In this document: one piece after another, positions 1 through 13,200 of the stretch
Numbering within the stretch: position 1 is the first letter of the stretch
Layout: every line of letters starts with the position of its first letter
Source: Verpa conica
Lineage: Eukaryota; Ascomycota; Pezizomycetes; Pezizales; Morchellaceae
Length of the DNA stretch: 64,000 nucleotides
Assembly (NCBI GenBank): GCA_033030425.1
Contig: JAUFSD010000007.1
Span: 1,736,001 to 1,800,000 of the forward strand
Direction of reading: 5' to 3'
Notes under the pieces: model-generated
Told to the model about the DNA's origin: nothing
Databases searched by the model: none
The model's input: the letters and a program-made list of their open reading frames with translations, nothing else
Made by a program: the position numbers and the translations under genes

Positions 1-1218
1 TTTACATCTCTCGTCGTGAAAAGACCCCTCCCTGAACCTATTGAGTTTTGCAGACGTACAGGTCCTACAAAATCTGCACAGTCAAGCTTAACTGGCTTAT
101 TATCTGTGCCCTTGGTAAGGCGCCTCATCTCCTGGAAATCGTATTTTCCAGTTCGTTCCTCTTGCAGTCGTTTATATACCCTGAGGAGGTCTGCTCTTGC
201 TTCCTTATTTCCGGGATAGCTCCGGATAAGGGCTGTTAGGCGAGTCTTGCAATTCTCGAATCTCCTGGCCATATAAAGGGACTTTGCTGTACGAAATAGC
301 GCCTTTTCGTCTGTGGGATCAAGGGTATTTAAAACATGCTCAGAATCTTCGAGAGCTTTCTCATGAAATCCGACTGAGAGGAGCGCCTGTGAGCGGTTGA
401 GCCTTAATGTTTTGACTAGCGTAGTATCCTTTGGGTTGGTATTGAGGCCTTGTGTATAGCTATTAAATTCCGGGGTTAGCAACACGACTCTAAAATAAAC
501 TCTAGGTAAAGAAGCTAATTAAAGGACTAATTATAAAAAACACATCTTACCATTCAATCGCTTCATAAAACTCCTTCTTTCGAAAGAATGCATTCCCCTC
601 CTCTTTCCAGTCCATGGGGGTTTTATCTAGTGATTTGATACGTGGCTGCCACTCCAACGGAATTCGACTGTCGTCAGGACTAAGGAATATCACATCAGAG
701 ATATGATCGACACGAATACCAGTTCCTCCACTCATATTTATCTTGTAAAAAGGTTCCTTGACGATGAGAACTTGGCCCTCCGGGAGTATTTTCTTTGGTT
801 CTCGATCCTCGCTCATATTGTACAGCTGAAGGAAATCACACCCGCCTTTTTCATCCTCTACTGCAGACATAACAGCCGTCATTTTCGTAGGAGGTGCGAT
901 CGTACGTAAGAGTACATAAGAACCGGGATGAGTCATTTCGAGAAGAAGGTCTTTAATATGGATCTTTTTAAGGCCTGATAGAGGAGCGACTGATGGTGGA
1001 AATTTGTGTGAGATGTAACTCATTTGGACATTGACCGTCTTATTTTGAGATTCGTCATTTCGAGGCTGAAAAGCAAACTGGTTTCTAATGAGTTCTTGCC
1101 TTGATACCCTCCTGATGGGTTTCTGACCCTTCCTCTGGGAAGCGCTTTGAAAATTACTTTTGGCATTTTCAAGTAAGTTCTTGTAATGGAGGACATGGGA
1201 AAGATCGGTAACATCCAT
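1..1218 (-). CDS. TPR-SET domain protein, predicted lysine methyltransferase (5' part, cut by window edge)
   Basis: Read on the minus strand from ATG at 1218. Exon 1 is 1218-551, a 91-bp GT-AG intron spans 550-460, and exon 2 runs from 459 to the edge. Joining at 459 changes the junction codon to Cys and gives EAIECYTQGL, a textbook TPR helix; an acceptor at 489 would create a stop. Residues 1 to about 200 are an N-terminal region of unknown role. A TPR block starts near GNAFFRKKEFYEAIE (about residue 206) and continues through exon 2. Close to the edge the protein reads GSGRGLFTTRDV, the usual opening of a SET domain. Fungal proteins of this layout are predicted protein lysine methyltransferases of SMYD/SET5 type, but the catalytic core lies outside the window, so activity cannot be judged. 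Family sure; substrate unknown. Confidence 0.85.
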
Positions 1219-2296
1219 CTTTGGATATGATAGATGGTTGAGGTTTGTAAAGTTGTAAATACGCCGAAGAACAGAGGTTATAGATGTTTAGGCGTTAAAC
1301 ACACTGGTTGCCTAAAGGGTTGCCTAAAGACTGCATGACAATAGGTTGTACCTCTATTTGGTTTTGATCGGCATTAATCCTTGTGGAAAGCTACATACGC
1401 GTCAAAGAAAGCTTACACCAATTTGTATCAGGAGATATCACTCGCTATCTTGAAGCATGTAGTAGTAAGTATACGTCGAAAGAGAAAACATTTCATCCCG
1501 CCAACAACCCCCAAAAACCATCCATGCAAGAATAAAATTACAACCCTTGTCCCGTCCCCCGCACTATGCTGCAAAACAATTTATTTCTGCTCAAATGCTC
1601 TCGATCTACCCCCCCCTCAAGAGCCGAATACAGAATTATTACGTCTTGATATTCCTACTAGCTACGCAACTGCAGGGTTTATGGGAGGTTGTGCATGCTT
1701 TAGGGTATTGCTTATTAACAATGGCTGCGTAAAATCCTTGGTCAAAACTGCGTAATGCATACTAACTAAGATAGTCTACTTACCCCTGTTTTTCAAAAGG
1801 AAAAAAAAAAAAGAGCGATCTTCCGCCTGTCATTTTGTAAATAAAGTAGGATCACGTCAGAGGTAGATCTCTTACAATTGCTTAGTGCGGTAAAAAAAAC
1901 CTTAAGCGAGCGTTATATGAGCAGAATCTAGTGTATAGATAATCAAAACCGAAGTTAAATTAGCTGTCCTAGTACTGTATAAGGGTACTGCACTTTATAA
2001 GTCTAGCTACAACATACTTAGAAGAAGTGTTTACCAGCTAGATAATCAGAGTTTAGACTCTATGTAATATCCTACTGTTTCATATGAGATCCAAATACTA
2101 TTGCATTATCCCACCAACCCCCCTTTTGATAGATGAACCTTAACACACAAGGGTCAACTTTCCATGTACTTATGATTAGTTCATTCATTCAAGGGTCAAT
2201 GTAATGTCAATCATGCACAATCACTCGACTCGGACAAAGGCCAAAAAATATATAGAAAAAAAAAATCAATCTATTTAATTGATCATGTGATCACCT
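1219..2296. other. Intergenic region
   Basis: Upstream flank of the TPR-SET gene and of the tRNA. It holds a short direct repeat (GGTTGCCTAAAG-like, about 1306-1328) and A-rich runs near 1800-1812 and 2256-2267. Open frames here begin at non-ATG codons and have no recognisable protein content. No gene seen. Confidence 0.6.
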
Positions 2297-2369
2297 GCTC
2301 TGGTGGCCAAGTTGGTAAGGCGCAGCACTAGTAATGCTGAGATCCTCGGTTCAACTCCGAGTCAGAGCA
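2297..2369 (+). tRNA. tRNA-Thr (anticodon AGT)
   Basis: A full cloverleaf can be folded by eye. The acceptor stem is 2297-2303 paired with 2362-2368 (one G-T pair), discriminator A at 2369. The D arm is GCC/GGC around AAGTTGGTAA. The anticodon stem is CAGCA/TGCTG with loop CTAGTAA, giving anticodon AGT at 2330-2332. The T arm is CTCGG/CCGAG with loop TTCAACT. There is no intron and CCA is not encoded, as expected for a eukaryotic nuclear tRNA. The A and B boxes of the internal Pol III promoter fall in the D and T arms. It reads ACN threonine codons after A34-to-inosine editing. Confidence 0.95.
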
Positions 2370-5300
2370 CTCATAGTCTATTCCCATGTTACAGGGACAG
2401 GGATCGTATGCCCCACAGACGGCAAATAAAATATATTTTTTTTCTTCTTTCAGGGAAGGAGGAGTAATAAGCGTAGAGTAGAAATCTCCGGGTTGTCATA
2501 CTCTTGACATATTACTTCTAGTGCGCTAAGTATTGCCGAGACCACTAGTGAGTGATGCGGATGTATGCTCCTTTAGTTCCGCCGATATACCGCTGCTTTC
2601 CGTTAACCATTAGTATCTTGCATCACCGATGGCTTGCTGCAGCTCTACTGATGTATATATATTTCACACCACACCTACACTCGGTAGCAAGATTCTTGGA
2701 GTATGTTGCGATCCGGCTCTTAACTTGCGGCATATAAAGAACCCGTGCTATTATCCCGGATTGTACCCTTGGCTCTTGACTTCTTCCACCGATAACTTGT
2801 GCTCGTTATCCATGGTACGACCAACCGAATGGCCGAGTGATACCTAATGACCGAGACTACCCATGGTCGACCTAGATATCCCCCGGCAGTAGTACCCATT
2901 TCTTCCAGAATGTCAAAACCCGGCTGGACTGACCTCTTAAACTCGCTATCATATGTAAAAGACACTCGGGGGGGGGTTTTTTTTTTCTTTCTTAATAGCT
3001 GTCATTCACTCTGTCTTGGAATACTAACGTCTTAGGGCAGAGGCGGAAGTTACTCCGAGATCCAAAGACATATGTAGAGTAGTTAACCCGGTAAAAGGTT
3101 CAATAGTACTTTTCCACTAGGTGCTCCCAGGTGCTAGTTGTCCTAACCGTTCGTATCCCTGTTTCCGGGATCCTGGGCCAAGACATACATGCGCATACAT
3201 ACCAAGCGAGTTACCAACCAGGGCCGGACTTGAGCCTCTATGGTTCTGGTCTTGCGATAAAGACTCTCGTCGCTTATCGGGAGGAAAGCTATTTTCCTAT
3301 ACGTATTGTTTCTGCCGGCAGTGAGCTGATCTTTATTGTTCCCGGCTATTGCGTACAAAAAAAAAAAAAAAAAAAAAAATCCTAGGAGCCGTTCCCTCCC
3401 GGCCTTTATCCCCCCCTCCCCCGGAAGTGTGAAAGTTGGACTCGTTGTTGAAGCTCATTGGCGTAGAGTAGTTACCACGAGTGATAAAGAGTGAAGTCGC
3501 ATGCCACACACACCCTAACCCTGGAGAACCATTCGTACCCAATGGAACCGCCCGCGCTAGCCTTTTCGAAACTTCTAACAAATTTTTGTTTCTGGTGTGG
3601 GAGGCCTGAGTTGAACCTACAAGGCTGCGAGGCTACGCTCCAACACATTGTGTAATCCCTGGTGATTAGGTGTATAAAATTCTTGCCTTATCTTTAAAGA
3701 ACAGCGTGTTCAATCGCTTGGTGTGGTGGTAAAGTCAATTCAGTTGGGGTGACTCTTGGGCTTCACATACAACCTGATTGAGAGTACATGGTAATATTGC
3801 TGCTAGGGCGCCATGATAAGTTCTAACTCCCCTCCGCCGGACTATAGTATTCTACATAGCTAGGCGTATGCGGCTCTTTGCACATGAGTCACCCCTTACA
3901 GGGAAAAAAATGCAAACTTCTGCCGCGTTCCATGCTCTTCTTTGAAAAGGAAGGAAATTTAGAACTTACCAATGGTGCGCGCTCGTCAATTTATATATCA
4001 TAAACACCATACCATGCTGTGGGGCGAAAAAACCCTGGGTGACTGAATTCGGATATGCTGGTATTTTGTCCACATATCCATATGACCAGGAGTTATTGAT
4101 TACCCCGCCTCGGTAGCAGGTAGGTATTCTTCTGGATGTTGTCACGAACAGCGCATGTCACCGTACCTGTTCTAGGGCAGCTTTGGGTGCTGGGGCGGCC
4201 GCTTGCAGGGGTACATTAGCACTTGCTTGTGCTGGAGTACAGACATCGTGCGTGGAAACCGGACCCGTGACCAGGTGATAGTTCTGCGAAAGAAGAGGAT
4301 TTGGAGAAGGATGCTCAAGCGAAAACGAAAGCGCAAAAGATTGCCAACGCAGTTAATTTATGCAACGCCCTGGTTGTTACTTTTTTTGTGTGTGGCCTTT
4401 GTGTATGCCAATATATATGCGTATATGGGGTTAGATATACCCGTCCATTTTTAATGTTCTGTAACCCGTGGTCCCTCGGTGGGTAGCTGCTTTTCACGAT
4501 GCGGTATATTCCGTAGGAGCAAACAGATTAGTCTGGCTGTTATTGGGAACGGCGGTTAGCTTTTCCCGTGATGTTCACTTCTGTGCTTCGTTCGCATACT
4601 TTCCATTTATGTGTTTCCTTTGGTTGTCTGGTGAAAGAATGGCGTACAACCAGCTGATAATCCTGTAATGCCGTTTGGAGTAGTGTAACAGAGGTGCAGC
4701 CAGACAGTAGGTAATCGATGTTTCCCTAACGCTCCCTCCCGCTGCTGCTGCTACTACTGCGGTGGCGGCTCAATTCAGCGGGTGTGACAGAAACAGACAA
4801 AGTGCATTCTTGTACGATGAGAGAGTCGAACTTTTGCATCGCCGGAGAAAAAAAACATTTATTCAGCCGGCGGCACTATACCCGTGCTTGATATCAGCGA
4901 TATCGCTTGCTACTGGAGATTGTTCTAATCGCTGCTCTTTCGCACGCAAGTTGTTACTCACCAGCGAGCCAGTGAAACTGTTTGCCAGGCACTGGGTGTA
5001 GGAATTCTCCATTTCAGAAGAATTGTGTGTCATTCGATCCCGGAGATTCGGATCCTTCGCTGACCGAGCAAGCGGGTTTATGGTTTGTTGGCTGTTTCTC
5101 CGAGGCGCGGTGCAAGGCTATTTATCAGACTTATCGCTCTACAGTAGCAAGGCAGATAGATACCTATAGGCATCTTTGTCGACGCTTTACACTCTTGGAC
5201 CTTGCATTCGGGTTCCCGATAGCGAGATCGGCCTCCGTCCCCAGTGCGCTGGACACCCACGAAGGAATTGCGATTGCCGGAGAGTTATCAACTCACAATT

Positions 5301-5399
5301 GAGTGTTTGGGTGCTAGGCGCCACTTGAGGCATACGTAACATAGGTACTTAACATGCATGCATAGTATGTAACTGAAGTGAACTCAACTGAAACCTCCA
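2370..5399. other. Intergenic region, about 3 kb
   Basis: No convincing gene. The longest frames (for example 4982-5302) start at non-ATG codons and show no family motif. A pure A run of about 22 lies at 3357-3379, followed by a short C-rich patch. Mixed composition with many stops suggests neutral sequence or very old repeats. Confidence 0.5.
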
Positions 5400-6523
5400 A
5401 GACCACCCCCTCCCCATATTATTTTCTCACTCCGTGTTCGCGTGCATCCCTCCACCACCACCATCATCACCGCCGACATCTGCTGCGCTTCTCTTTGCGC
5501 CCCCCCTCCAAACCTGCCACCGGGAAAATACATGTACGAGCTCTATCCAGAGGCCTCCAAACCAAACAGCAGCAGTAGACAGCGATAGCTTGAGCGGCAG
5601 AGCTTGATAGACATTACCTAAGGTGAGTGAATGATTGACCTGAACATTTCTTTCTGTCAAGGGTTTCCCGGGCTGGCGAGAGAGGGTCAGCTCGCTTGTT
5701 GGCGCGAGAATGTGAGTGAGAGAGGCAGAACATGGAGGAAGGGGGAGGCATGAGAGAGGAAGCTTATCTCCCAGTCCCGAATCTATCTCCGTCTTCCCCC
5801 GTGCTCTCCCTCCGTCTATTCTGCCACAATCACGACTTTCCGTCGGCAGGCCCCCATACCCCCATACCCCCCATACCCCCCCCACCTCCATTCCTCATAC
5901 AACTCGTGCACCGAGATACGCTCTCGGATACTAACGGAGCTCAGTGCCCTACGTATAGCAGCAGCGACCAGAACTTTAAGACTGCCTCACCATCGAATTG
6001 TTGCTGGAGGAACAAGACACGTTCTCCCAACACGGACTTCCTCATAGTCAACACGGACCACGGCCATCTCTTCTACCGTCATCGTCCCTATCCTCGTCCT
6101 CGTCCCCATCCACCTCCACCTCCACCTCCCCCTCACGCTCCTCACCTCCTCTGTAAAGTATCACTAGGGCATCACAGAGCGGCTTTCAAGACGACGCCCA
6201 TTCTCGAGAGCCAGTTTCTCCTTTTCTTAAATTCGCTCTTTGAACCTCCCTAACCCAGCCTTCCCATCACCCTTCCTTGTTGTCTTGCCTACTTCCTAGC
6301 CCCGTCGAGTCCAGAATCCTTGGCTTTATCACCCACCTCGCTTTATTCGCCACCCACAAGGCATCTCACCAGCCACACCTTAACTGACCCACCATCTGCC
6401 GTCATCCCATCCATCTATCCTCTCCATCTCTCCCCCACACCCCCCAGGTCACACCTTCTCCGGTAAACCTAAACTCCAACCCTTGCCATCTATACCCACG
6501 TAAGTTGGCTGTTACATCAGATA
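5400..6523 (+). promoter_or_regulatory. Pyrimidine-rich promoter and 5' leader of the Ppz-type phosphatase gene
   Basis: The plus strand is strikingly C/T-rich from about 5770 to 6500, with CCATACCCCC-type and CCTCCACC-type short repeats near 5850-5890 and 6100-6130. Such tracts are common just upstream of constitutively expressed fungal genes. A 173-codon open frame at 5732-6253 is proline-rich, low-complexity and ends well before the phosphatase ATG. I read it as leader or promoter, with possible short upstream ORFs. Confidence 0.5.
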
Positions 6524-8336
6524 ATGGGCCAGCAGCCTTCAAAACGTTCCGGTGATAAAGGAAACCCATCGACGAGCTCCTCTGCGGTCTCGCTCAATCA
6601 AGATGGAAGTACTTTGCCGATCTCCAAGTCCGACACCCAGGGATCGACCAGATCTCTCCGGGGGTCTCTCCGCAATAAGATCTCATCTAATAAAGACAAG
6701 GACAACAGTCCTACAAACTCGTCATCAGTTCTGCCTCCTCTGATTGACAAGTCGGATGCAGCATCTATAAAGTCCTCTACAAGTGGACGCTCGCGCAGGG
6801 AATCACGAAGCTCTAATCCAAGCCTTCCATCTCCCCTCCTTACAAATGGTTCTAGGTCAACCCCTGGCTCAGAGCCATCTACTACTGCTACTACCCCTTA
6901 CGACTCAACAAACGACCTGGTACCGCCCCCATCCCCCATCCATGGATCTGTTGGGAAGGGTCACCAGTCCGCTGGAAATAAGGAAGTGGACCACGTTTCT
7001 GATGTACCTCCTGGGGCTGGTTCCATGCAGCCACCCCACTCACAGAAACCTACTGAGTCCATTCTGATCAAGAGGGAGAATGCGATAAACCCAGTAACCC
7101 GACCAAATGGATCTGCCGAAGATGCAGCAACTGGTGCAGCAGATCATATGCAGATGTCTGCACTGAAATCTATAGACTTGGACGATATGATTACCCGTCT
7201 TCTTGATGCAGGTTACGCAGGCAAGGTCACCAAGGCTGTATGCCTCAAAAACGCTGAAATAACCGCTATATGCCACGCCGCCAGAGAAATATTCCTTTCA
7301 CAGCCAGCGTTAGTGGAATTGAGCCCACCTGTAAAAATTGTGGGTGATGTCCATGGCCAGTACACGGACCTGATTCGTATGTTCGAGATGTGCGGATTCC
7401 CGCCAAATTCCAACTACCTTTTTTTGGGTGATTATGTCGACCGAGGCAAGCAGAGTCTTGAGACGATTTTGCTACTTCTTTGTTACAAATTGAAGTTCCC
7501 TGAAAATTTCTTCTTGCTGAGAGGGAACCACGAATGTGCCAACGTTACACGAGGTAAGTTTTATATCCCAAGAAGCAAGAAACTCCTACTAATTAATTCT
7601 ACCAATAGTATACGGGTTCTACGATGAGTGCAAACGTCGCTGCAACATTAAGATCTGGAAAACATTCGTTGATACCTTCAACTGCCTCCCAATAGCCTCA
7701 ATTGTTGCAGGCAAGATTTTCTGTGTTCATGGTGGACTTTCACCTTCTCTCCAGCATATGGATGATATTCGACAAATTGCCCGCCCGACAGATGTGCCAG
7801 ACTTTGGTTTATTGAATGATCTTCTTTGGAGCGACCCCGCAGACATGCAGAACGATTGGGAAGAGAATGAGCGAGGGGTTAGTTATTGCTTTGGAAAGAA
7901 GGTTATTTTGGATTTTCTTGCACGGCACGATTTCGACTTGGTGTGTAGAGCACATATGGTTGTTGAAGACGGATATGAGTTTTTCAACGAGAGGACATTG
8001 GTTACGGTGTTTTCAGCACCAAACGTAAGTCATTTGATCCACAATTGCGATGATATAACATAAGCCAACTAACACGTTTTATAGTATTGCGGAGAATTTG
8101 ACAATTGGGGGGCTGTCATGTCGGTTTCCGGGGAATTATTGTGCAGTTTTGAGCTACTTAAACCCTTGGACTCTGCAGCGTTGAAGCAGCAAATGAAGAA
8201 GGGAAGAAGCCAAAGAAACTCTATCATGCACCAAAGCCCAGTAAGAATAAACTCCCAGAAATCCTCAAACATACGCGCCCAGTACTGATATTCCTTCCTT
8301 GTCTAGCCTGCAAGCATGGCTGCTCAAAGCTATTAA
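6524..8336 (+). CDS. Serine/threonine protein phosphatase, Ppz type
   Basis: Four exons: 6524-7553, 7609-8024, 8085-8240, 8307-8336, giving about 543 residues. The joins restore [15 protein letters not shown] and [13 protein letters not shown], which are invariant-type stretches of PP1-like phosphatases. The first about 215 residues are a Ser/Thr/Asn-rich extension starting MGQQPSK, a good N-myristoylation signal. This extension plus a PP1-like core is the hallmark of Ppz (yeast Ppz1/2), which controls ion homeostasis, salt tolerance and cell integrity. Metal and phosphate ligands are present: GDVHG (D275, H277), GDYVDRG (D303, D306), RGNHE (N335, H336). The last intron (8241-8306) is less certain: reading through it gives a different short tail ending at TGA 8287-8289. 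A CT-rich leader precedes the gene. Confidence 0.93.
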
Positions 8337-10267
8337 ACACTGTTTTGTATTTCGACTAGGCTATTAGGTAACCAAATTCGGAACTCACGATATAACGACT
8401 TGATACACCCTGGATTAGGAGCGCATTTAAGCAGAAACTAAGGGGCAGCAATGGATATCCCGTGCCCGGTCATGGTAAAGAACGACTGATCGGGAGTTGA
8501 GTGAAAAAAGTTTATATTCTTAGTTGAACCCTTGCAGGACTTCTGCGCATCATATATCAAGACGGAGGAACCGAAAACCCTAGTATTGTTTTTCTTTTAT
8601 TTTCTTCCTTTTTTTTGGCGGGTGGCGCGTGTACTGATATGAGACATACGTAACAACGTACTTACAAGAGGGTTATTGTTATTTGTATGGGGATTGATGA
8701 AGGTTTTTCTATTGCACGTGGTTTCTCGACTTTTCTTACTGGCTTTTGCTTCCTACGGGTGTTTTGTGATAAGTCTTTTTTTTTGCCTTCTTTTACTTCT
8801 GCGTAAGGTGTTGGTCATCTTCTACTGTCTATCGATCTTTTGATTTTCGGGCTTTCTTTTTTTTTTTTTTTGGTTTGAGGATTCGTTCTACTGCATCTTC
8901 ATGTCTGCGCGGTTTCTCGTATTGTTTCCCTGCATGGGAGGACTGCTTTTACATACTTTGTGAGGAAAAAAAAAAGAAAAAAAGTGGAAACGTTCCCTGC
9001 AAATTTGGCGCTGGTTTATTTTTGCTTTTTCTAGTTCAGCTTTTGCTATTTTAAATTCGACATTTGTGACTGGGTAGTGTCCTCTTTGCTTTTCACCCGG
9101 TTTGACGGCTGTGATGGGGGGTCAGAAGATACTTAGCAGGGAGCATGAGCAAGGAAGTGGAGAAGGAGCTCCGAACATACAGATAAATTCACTAAGCGGT
9201 CAGGAGGCCTTGTTGGCTGGGGGGCGACTTTTTTTTTTTTTTTTGAGTAGGCAATGACTTAACTAAATGCCCACGTGTACATCTGGGAATCATTGCCCAT
9301 CACTCGCTGCAGGTGAAACCAGATTAAGGTTATGTGCAACCCAACGAGTCCCGAATACAGGACACTGAGCCTCAAAGCCATTGCTGCATGTCTCTTCTCC
9401 TTCATAAACACAGAAACATCACGAATTGCCAACACAAGTGGCAAGAACTCTCTTTATCCAACATTATTTTTTCTTAGCATGTATTTTACTTTAATATTAC
9501 AACCAATTGAATATTTGAAATTCCCTTTCCCCGCACTATTGACGCCAAAAAAAAAAAAACTTGTTTATCATTGTTTGGCAACTTGGCGTTCCCTTTCGTC
9601 TGAACCTGGTATTGATAAATGTTGATGTAAGTACGACGATCTCTTGCGTACTGCCGTGCACGGTACTCTGTTTACTGTCTCTCAGGCAAGGATCCGTTTG
9701 GTGGCTTTCTTGGCGCGCTGAGCCACCAAACGTCAGTTCAGCTTCGTCAACTGTGAGACTCACAACGTACAAAGCGGCGAGGACGAACTACAGAAGCAGA
9801 GATAAGTAGATACGGAAAGATTGAATACACTACCAGCCTTTCCCTTTTTTAAGTATTGTGAGCCTCACGGCTGCAACCCAGATTCGACGCCCTAAGTCTG
9901 TCTCGTGCCCAGCCTAGATCATGTGGCGCCAAGGATTTTGCCTCTCGCTACAGTCAAGTGAACGCAGCGTAATTATCAACCAATCACAAGAAGTCTGGAC
10001 ACGAGACAGGTCCTAAGCAGGCAATACACCAGGCGCTTCCCTTCGCCAGGGGTTTGTCCTGGAGTCTAGTTGTGAAGTGAGGCGGTGCGCATGAATTCTC
10101 ATATGCTAAGCCACCTGTTTGATGCTTGATAGAGAACCATCCAATAACATTACCGTGCGGGGAAGTGGATATGTGGCTACCTATTTTCATCTGCAAACCT
10201 TCACACGGTGGCCTAAACAGAGAAACCTAAATATCGATAACCAGACTCAATCAGCAAAACCAGAACA
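8337..10267. other. 3' flank of the phosphatase gene and intergenic region
   Basis: Probably the phosphatase 3' UTR and then intergenic DNA. Several T runs (about 8859-8873, 9229-9244) and A runs occur. No open frame with coding character was found; frames at 9332-9625 and 9561-9809 lack motifs. Nothing else recognised. Confidence 0.5.
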
Positions 10268-13200
10268 ATGAAGACCGCAACTCCGAACTTCGACGACTAC
10301 AAGCTGGAAACAGAATTCGGAGATGGCTATGTGGTACATAAAACGTACAACTGGGAGCTCTCGAATAGGTTGTGGGAAGGTAACAAATGGACGGTGGAGA
10401 AACGGATTGGTGATGGGGCGTTTGGGAGTGTTTGGCTTCAGAAGAGGCAAAGTGGAGGGCAACTTAGGGCAGTTAAGGTGATACCGAGACGTTTGTCGTC
10501 AGGGATGGGTCTTTCTAGGGAGCTGTTGGCTTTGGTCAAGTTGAAAGAGGTAAATAAGTCTCTAGGTTGTCTATGCTTAGAGGTAAATCGCTAACGGTGG
10601 ATGACTAGCATAAACATCTTTTCGTAAAGTTTTTCGGTTGGTACGAAGACCCTAGCTGCATATTCCTTGCAATGGAGTACATAAATCATGGAGATTTGAG
10701 TGGGTACATGCGCCAGGGGGTAAAAATAGCAGAAGTCAAAGAGATCACCAAGCAAATCCTGGAAGGCCTTGAGGTCCTCCACAAGAAAGGAATTTGTCAC
10801 CGCGATTTAAAACCCCAGGTTAGACTCCCGGAGTCCGCTTGTCTTGCATTACTAATAAAATCATTATAGAACATCCTTATGGCTTCTCTTGACCCAATTT
10901 GGATCAAAATAGCCGACTTTGGCATATCGAAACAAATAAAAAACACTGTTGCAAGAACTATATGCGGAACTCAAGGCTACCTCGCTCCTGAACTACATGG
11001 AATAATTCCCCGGGAATCAAAGACACAAGGATTCCTTGGCCACGCGTTGGACATATGGTCATTAGGCTCTATGGTGCATGAGCTTTTGACTTCCCAAACG
11101 CCTTTCATTTGCCATGAGGAATATGATTCAGAGACAGGTCTGGAAATAGGTTCTTCACCAGGGGGCATAATCGATATGGAGTCTCTTATGGATTATTGCG
11201 AAGGTGATATTGATTTTCCAATCGAGGCCTTACAAACGTCGCTAGTGAGCGAAGATGGAATAGCTTTTGTAAAAGGTCTATTGGTTGCAAATCCTAATGA
11301 CCGACCCACCGCAACCAGCGCCTTGCAGCATCCATGGCTAGCAGGGTACAAAAGTGATTGGTTTGAGAACTTGAAGTTCGAGTTTTCGCACCTAGAGGTA
11401 AACCTGGATCTTGAGGGTAAAGAGAAGGATGTATTGGTGAGGCAAGCTCAAAAAATAGATATTATACGACTCTTACCGACTATGGAAAAATCGGGCATTT
11501 CCTCACTACTCTTGAAGGCTGTGAAGGCAGGGTATAACTCAGTTGTCTCGAAGCTCTTCCAGTCCCCTAGTACCGGTACCTGCTGCCAAGAAGCGTTCAT
11601 ATCTGTGATCAGGTCAGGAGATGTCGGGATGGTGGGGTTATTCATTGGCAAAAATATTAATATTCACGCCAGATTGAAATCATCTGGTCACTATACACCT
11701 TTACAAGTAGCGGCTGGGAGCGGGCATACCGAAATCGTCAAGCTACTGTTGGAAAATGGGGCCATGGTGGATGCTGCTGCGAGCTCCTTCGGTCGAACAG
11801 CTTTGCAAGCGGCGGCCAAGAGCGGGAATATCGACATCGTCAGGCTACTGCTAGAGTACAAGGCCGATGTGAACGCTGCTGCGGCAAAATACGGAGGCCA
11901 AACAGCCTTGCAAGCGGCAGCCCAGAATAGGCATATCGACATTGTCAGGCTACTGCTAGAGAACAAGGCCGATGTGAACGCTGCTGCGGCAAAACACGGA
12001 GGTCAAACAGCCTTGCAAGCGGCGGCCAAGAGCGGGCATATCGACATCGTCAGGCTACTGTTAGAGAATAAGGCCGATGTGAATGCTGCTGCAGCAAAAT
12101 ACGGAGGTCAAACAGCCTTGCAGGTGGCGGCCCAGAATAGGCATATCGATATTGTCAGGCTACTGCTAGAGAACAAGGCCGATATGAACGCTGTGGCAGA
12201 ATCCGGAGGTCAAACAGCCTTGCAAACGGCAGCCAAGAGCGGGCATATAGACATCGTCAGGCTACTGTTAGAGAACAAGGTCAATGCGAACACTGCTGCG
12301 GCAGAATACGGAGGTCAAACAGCCTTGCAAGCGGCGGCTCAGAGCGGGCATATCGACATCGCCAGGCTACTGCTAGAGTACAAGGCCGATGTGAATGCTG
12401 CTGCGGCAGAATTGGGAGGTCGAACAGCTTTGCAAGCGGCGGCCCAGGATAGGCATATCGATATTGTCAGGCTACTGCTAGAGAACAAGGCCGATGTGAA
12501 CTCTGCTGCGGCAAAACACGGAGGTCAAACAGCCTTGCAAGCGGCGGCCAAGAGCGGGAATATCGACATCGTCAGGCTACTATTAGAGAATAAGGCCGAT
12601 GTAAACGCTGCTGCGGCAAAATACGGAGGCCAAACAGCCTTGCAAGCGGCGGCCAAGAGCGGGAATATCGACATCGTCAGGCTACTGTTGGAGAATAGGG
12701 CCGATGTGAACGCTGCTGCGGCAAAATACGGAGGCCAAACAGCCTTGCAAGCGGCGGCTCAGAGCGGGCATATCGACATCGTCAGGCTACTGTTAGAGAA
12801 CAAGGCCGATGTAAACGCTGCTGCGGTAGAATCCGGAGGTCAAACAGCCTTGCAAGCGGCGGCCCAGAATAGGCATATCGACATTGTCAGGCTACTGCTA
12901 GAGAACAAGGCCGACGTGAACGCTGCTGCGGCGAAATCCGAAGGTCGAACTGCCCTACAAGCGGCGGCTGAAGGTGGGCATATAGACATCATTAGGCTGC
13001 TGTTAGAGAACAACGCTGGTGTGAATGCTGCGGCACCGAAATCCGACGATGGAACGTCCTTGCAGGCCGCAGCTAAGGGCGGGCGTATCGATATCGTTAG
13101 GCTGCTGTTAGACAACGGCGCTGATATAAATGCTGCTATGGCAGAATCCAAGGGTCAAACAGCCTTGCAAGCGGCAGCTGAGAGTGGGCATATAAGCATC

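Noticed and set aside
3357..3379. A22 run as the poly(A) tail of a retroposon
   Set aside because: No open frame, element body or target-site duplication seen on its 5' side; homopolymers are common throughout the window.
3585..3650. tRNA-like GGTTCAA/TTGAACC sequence
   Set aside because: Stems do not pair; no cloverleaf, so at most a coincidental or decayed T arm.
4982..5302. 106-codon plus-strand frame
   Set aside because: Non-ATG start, no motif, and no upstream exon that would give a start.
5732..6253. 173-codon proline-rich plus-strand frame upstream of the phosphatase
   Set aside because: Low-complexity translation of a CT-rich leader, no family motif, and an overlapping minus frame (5427-5891) is equally open.
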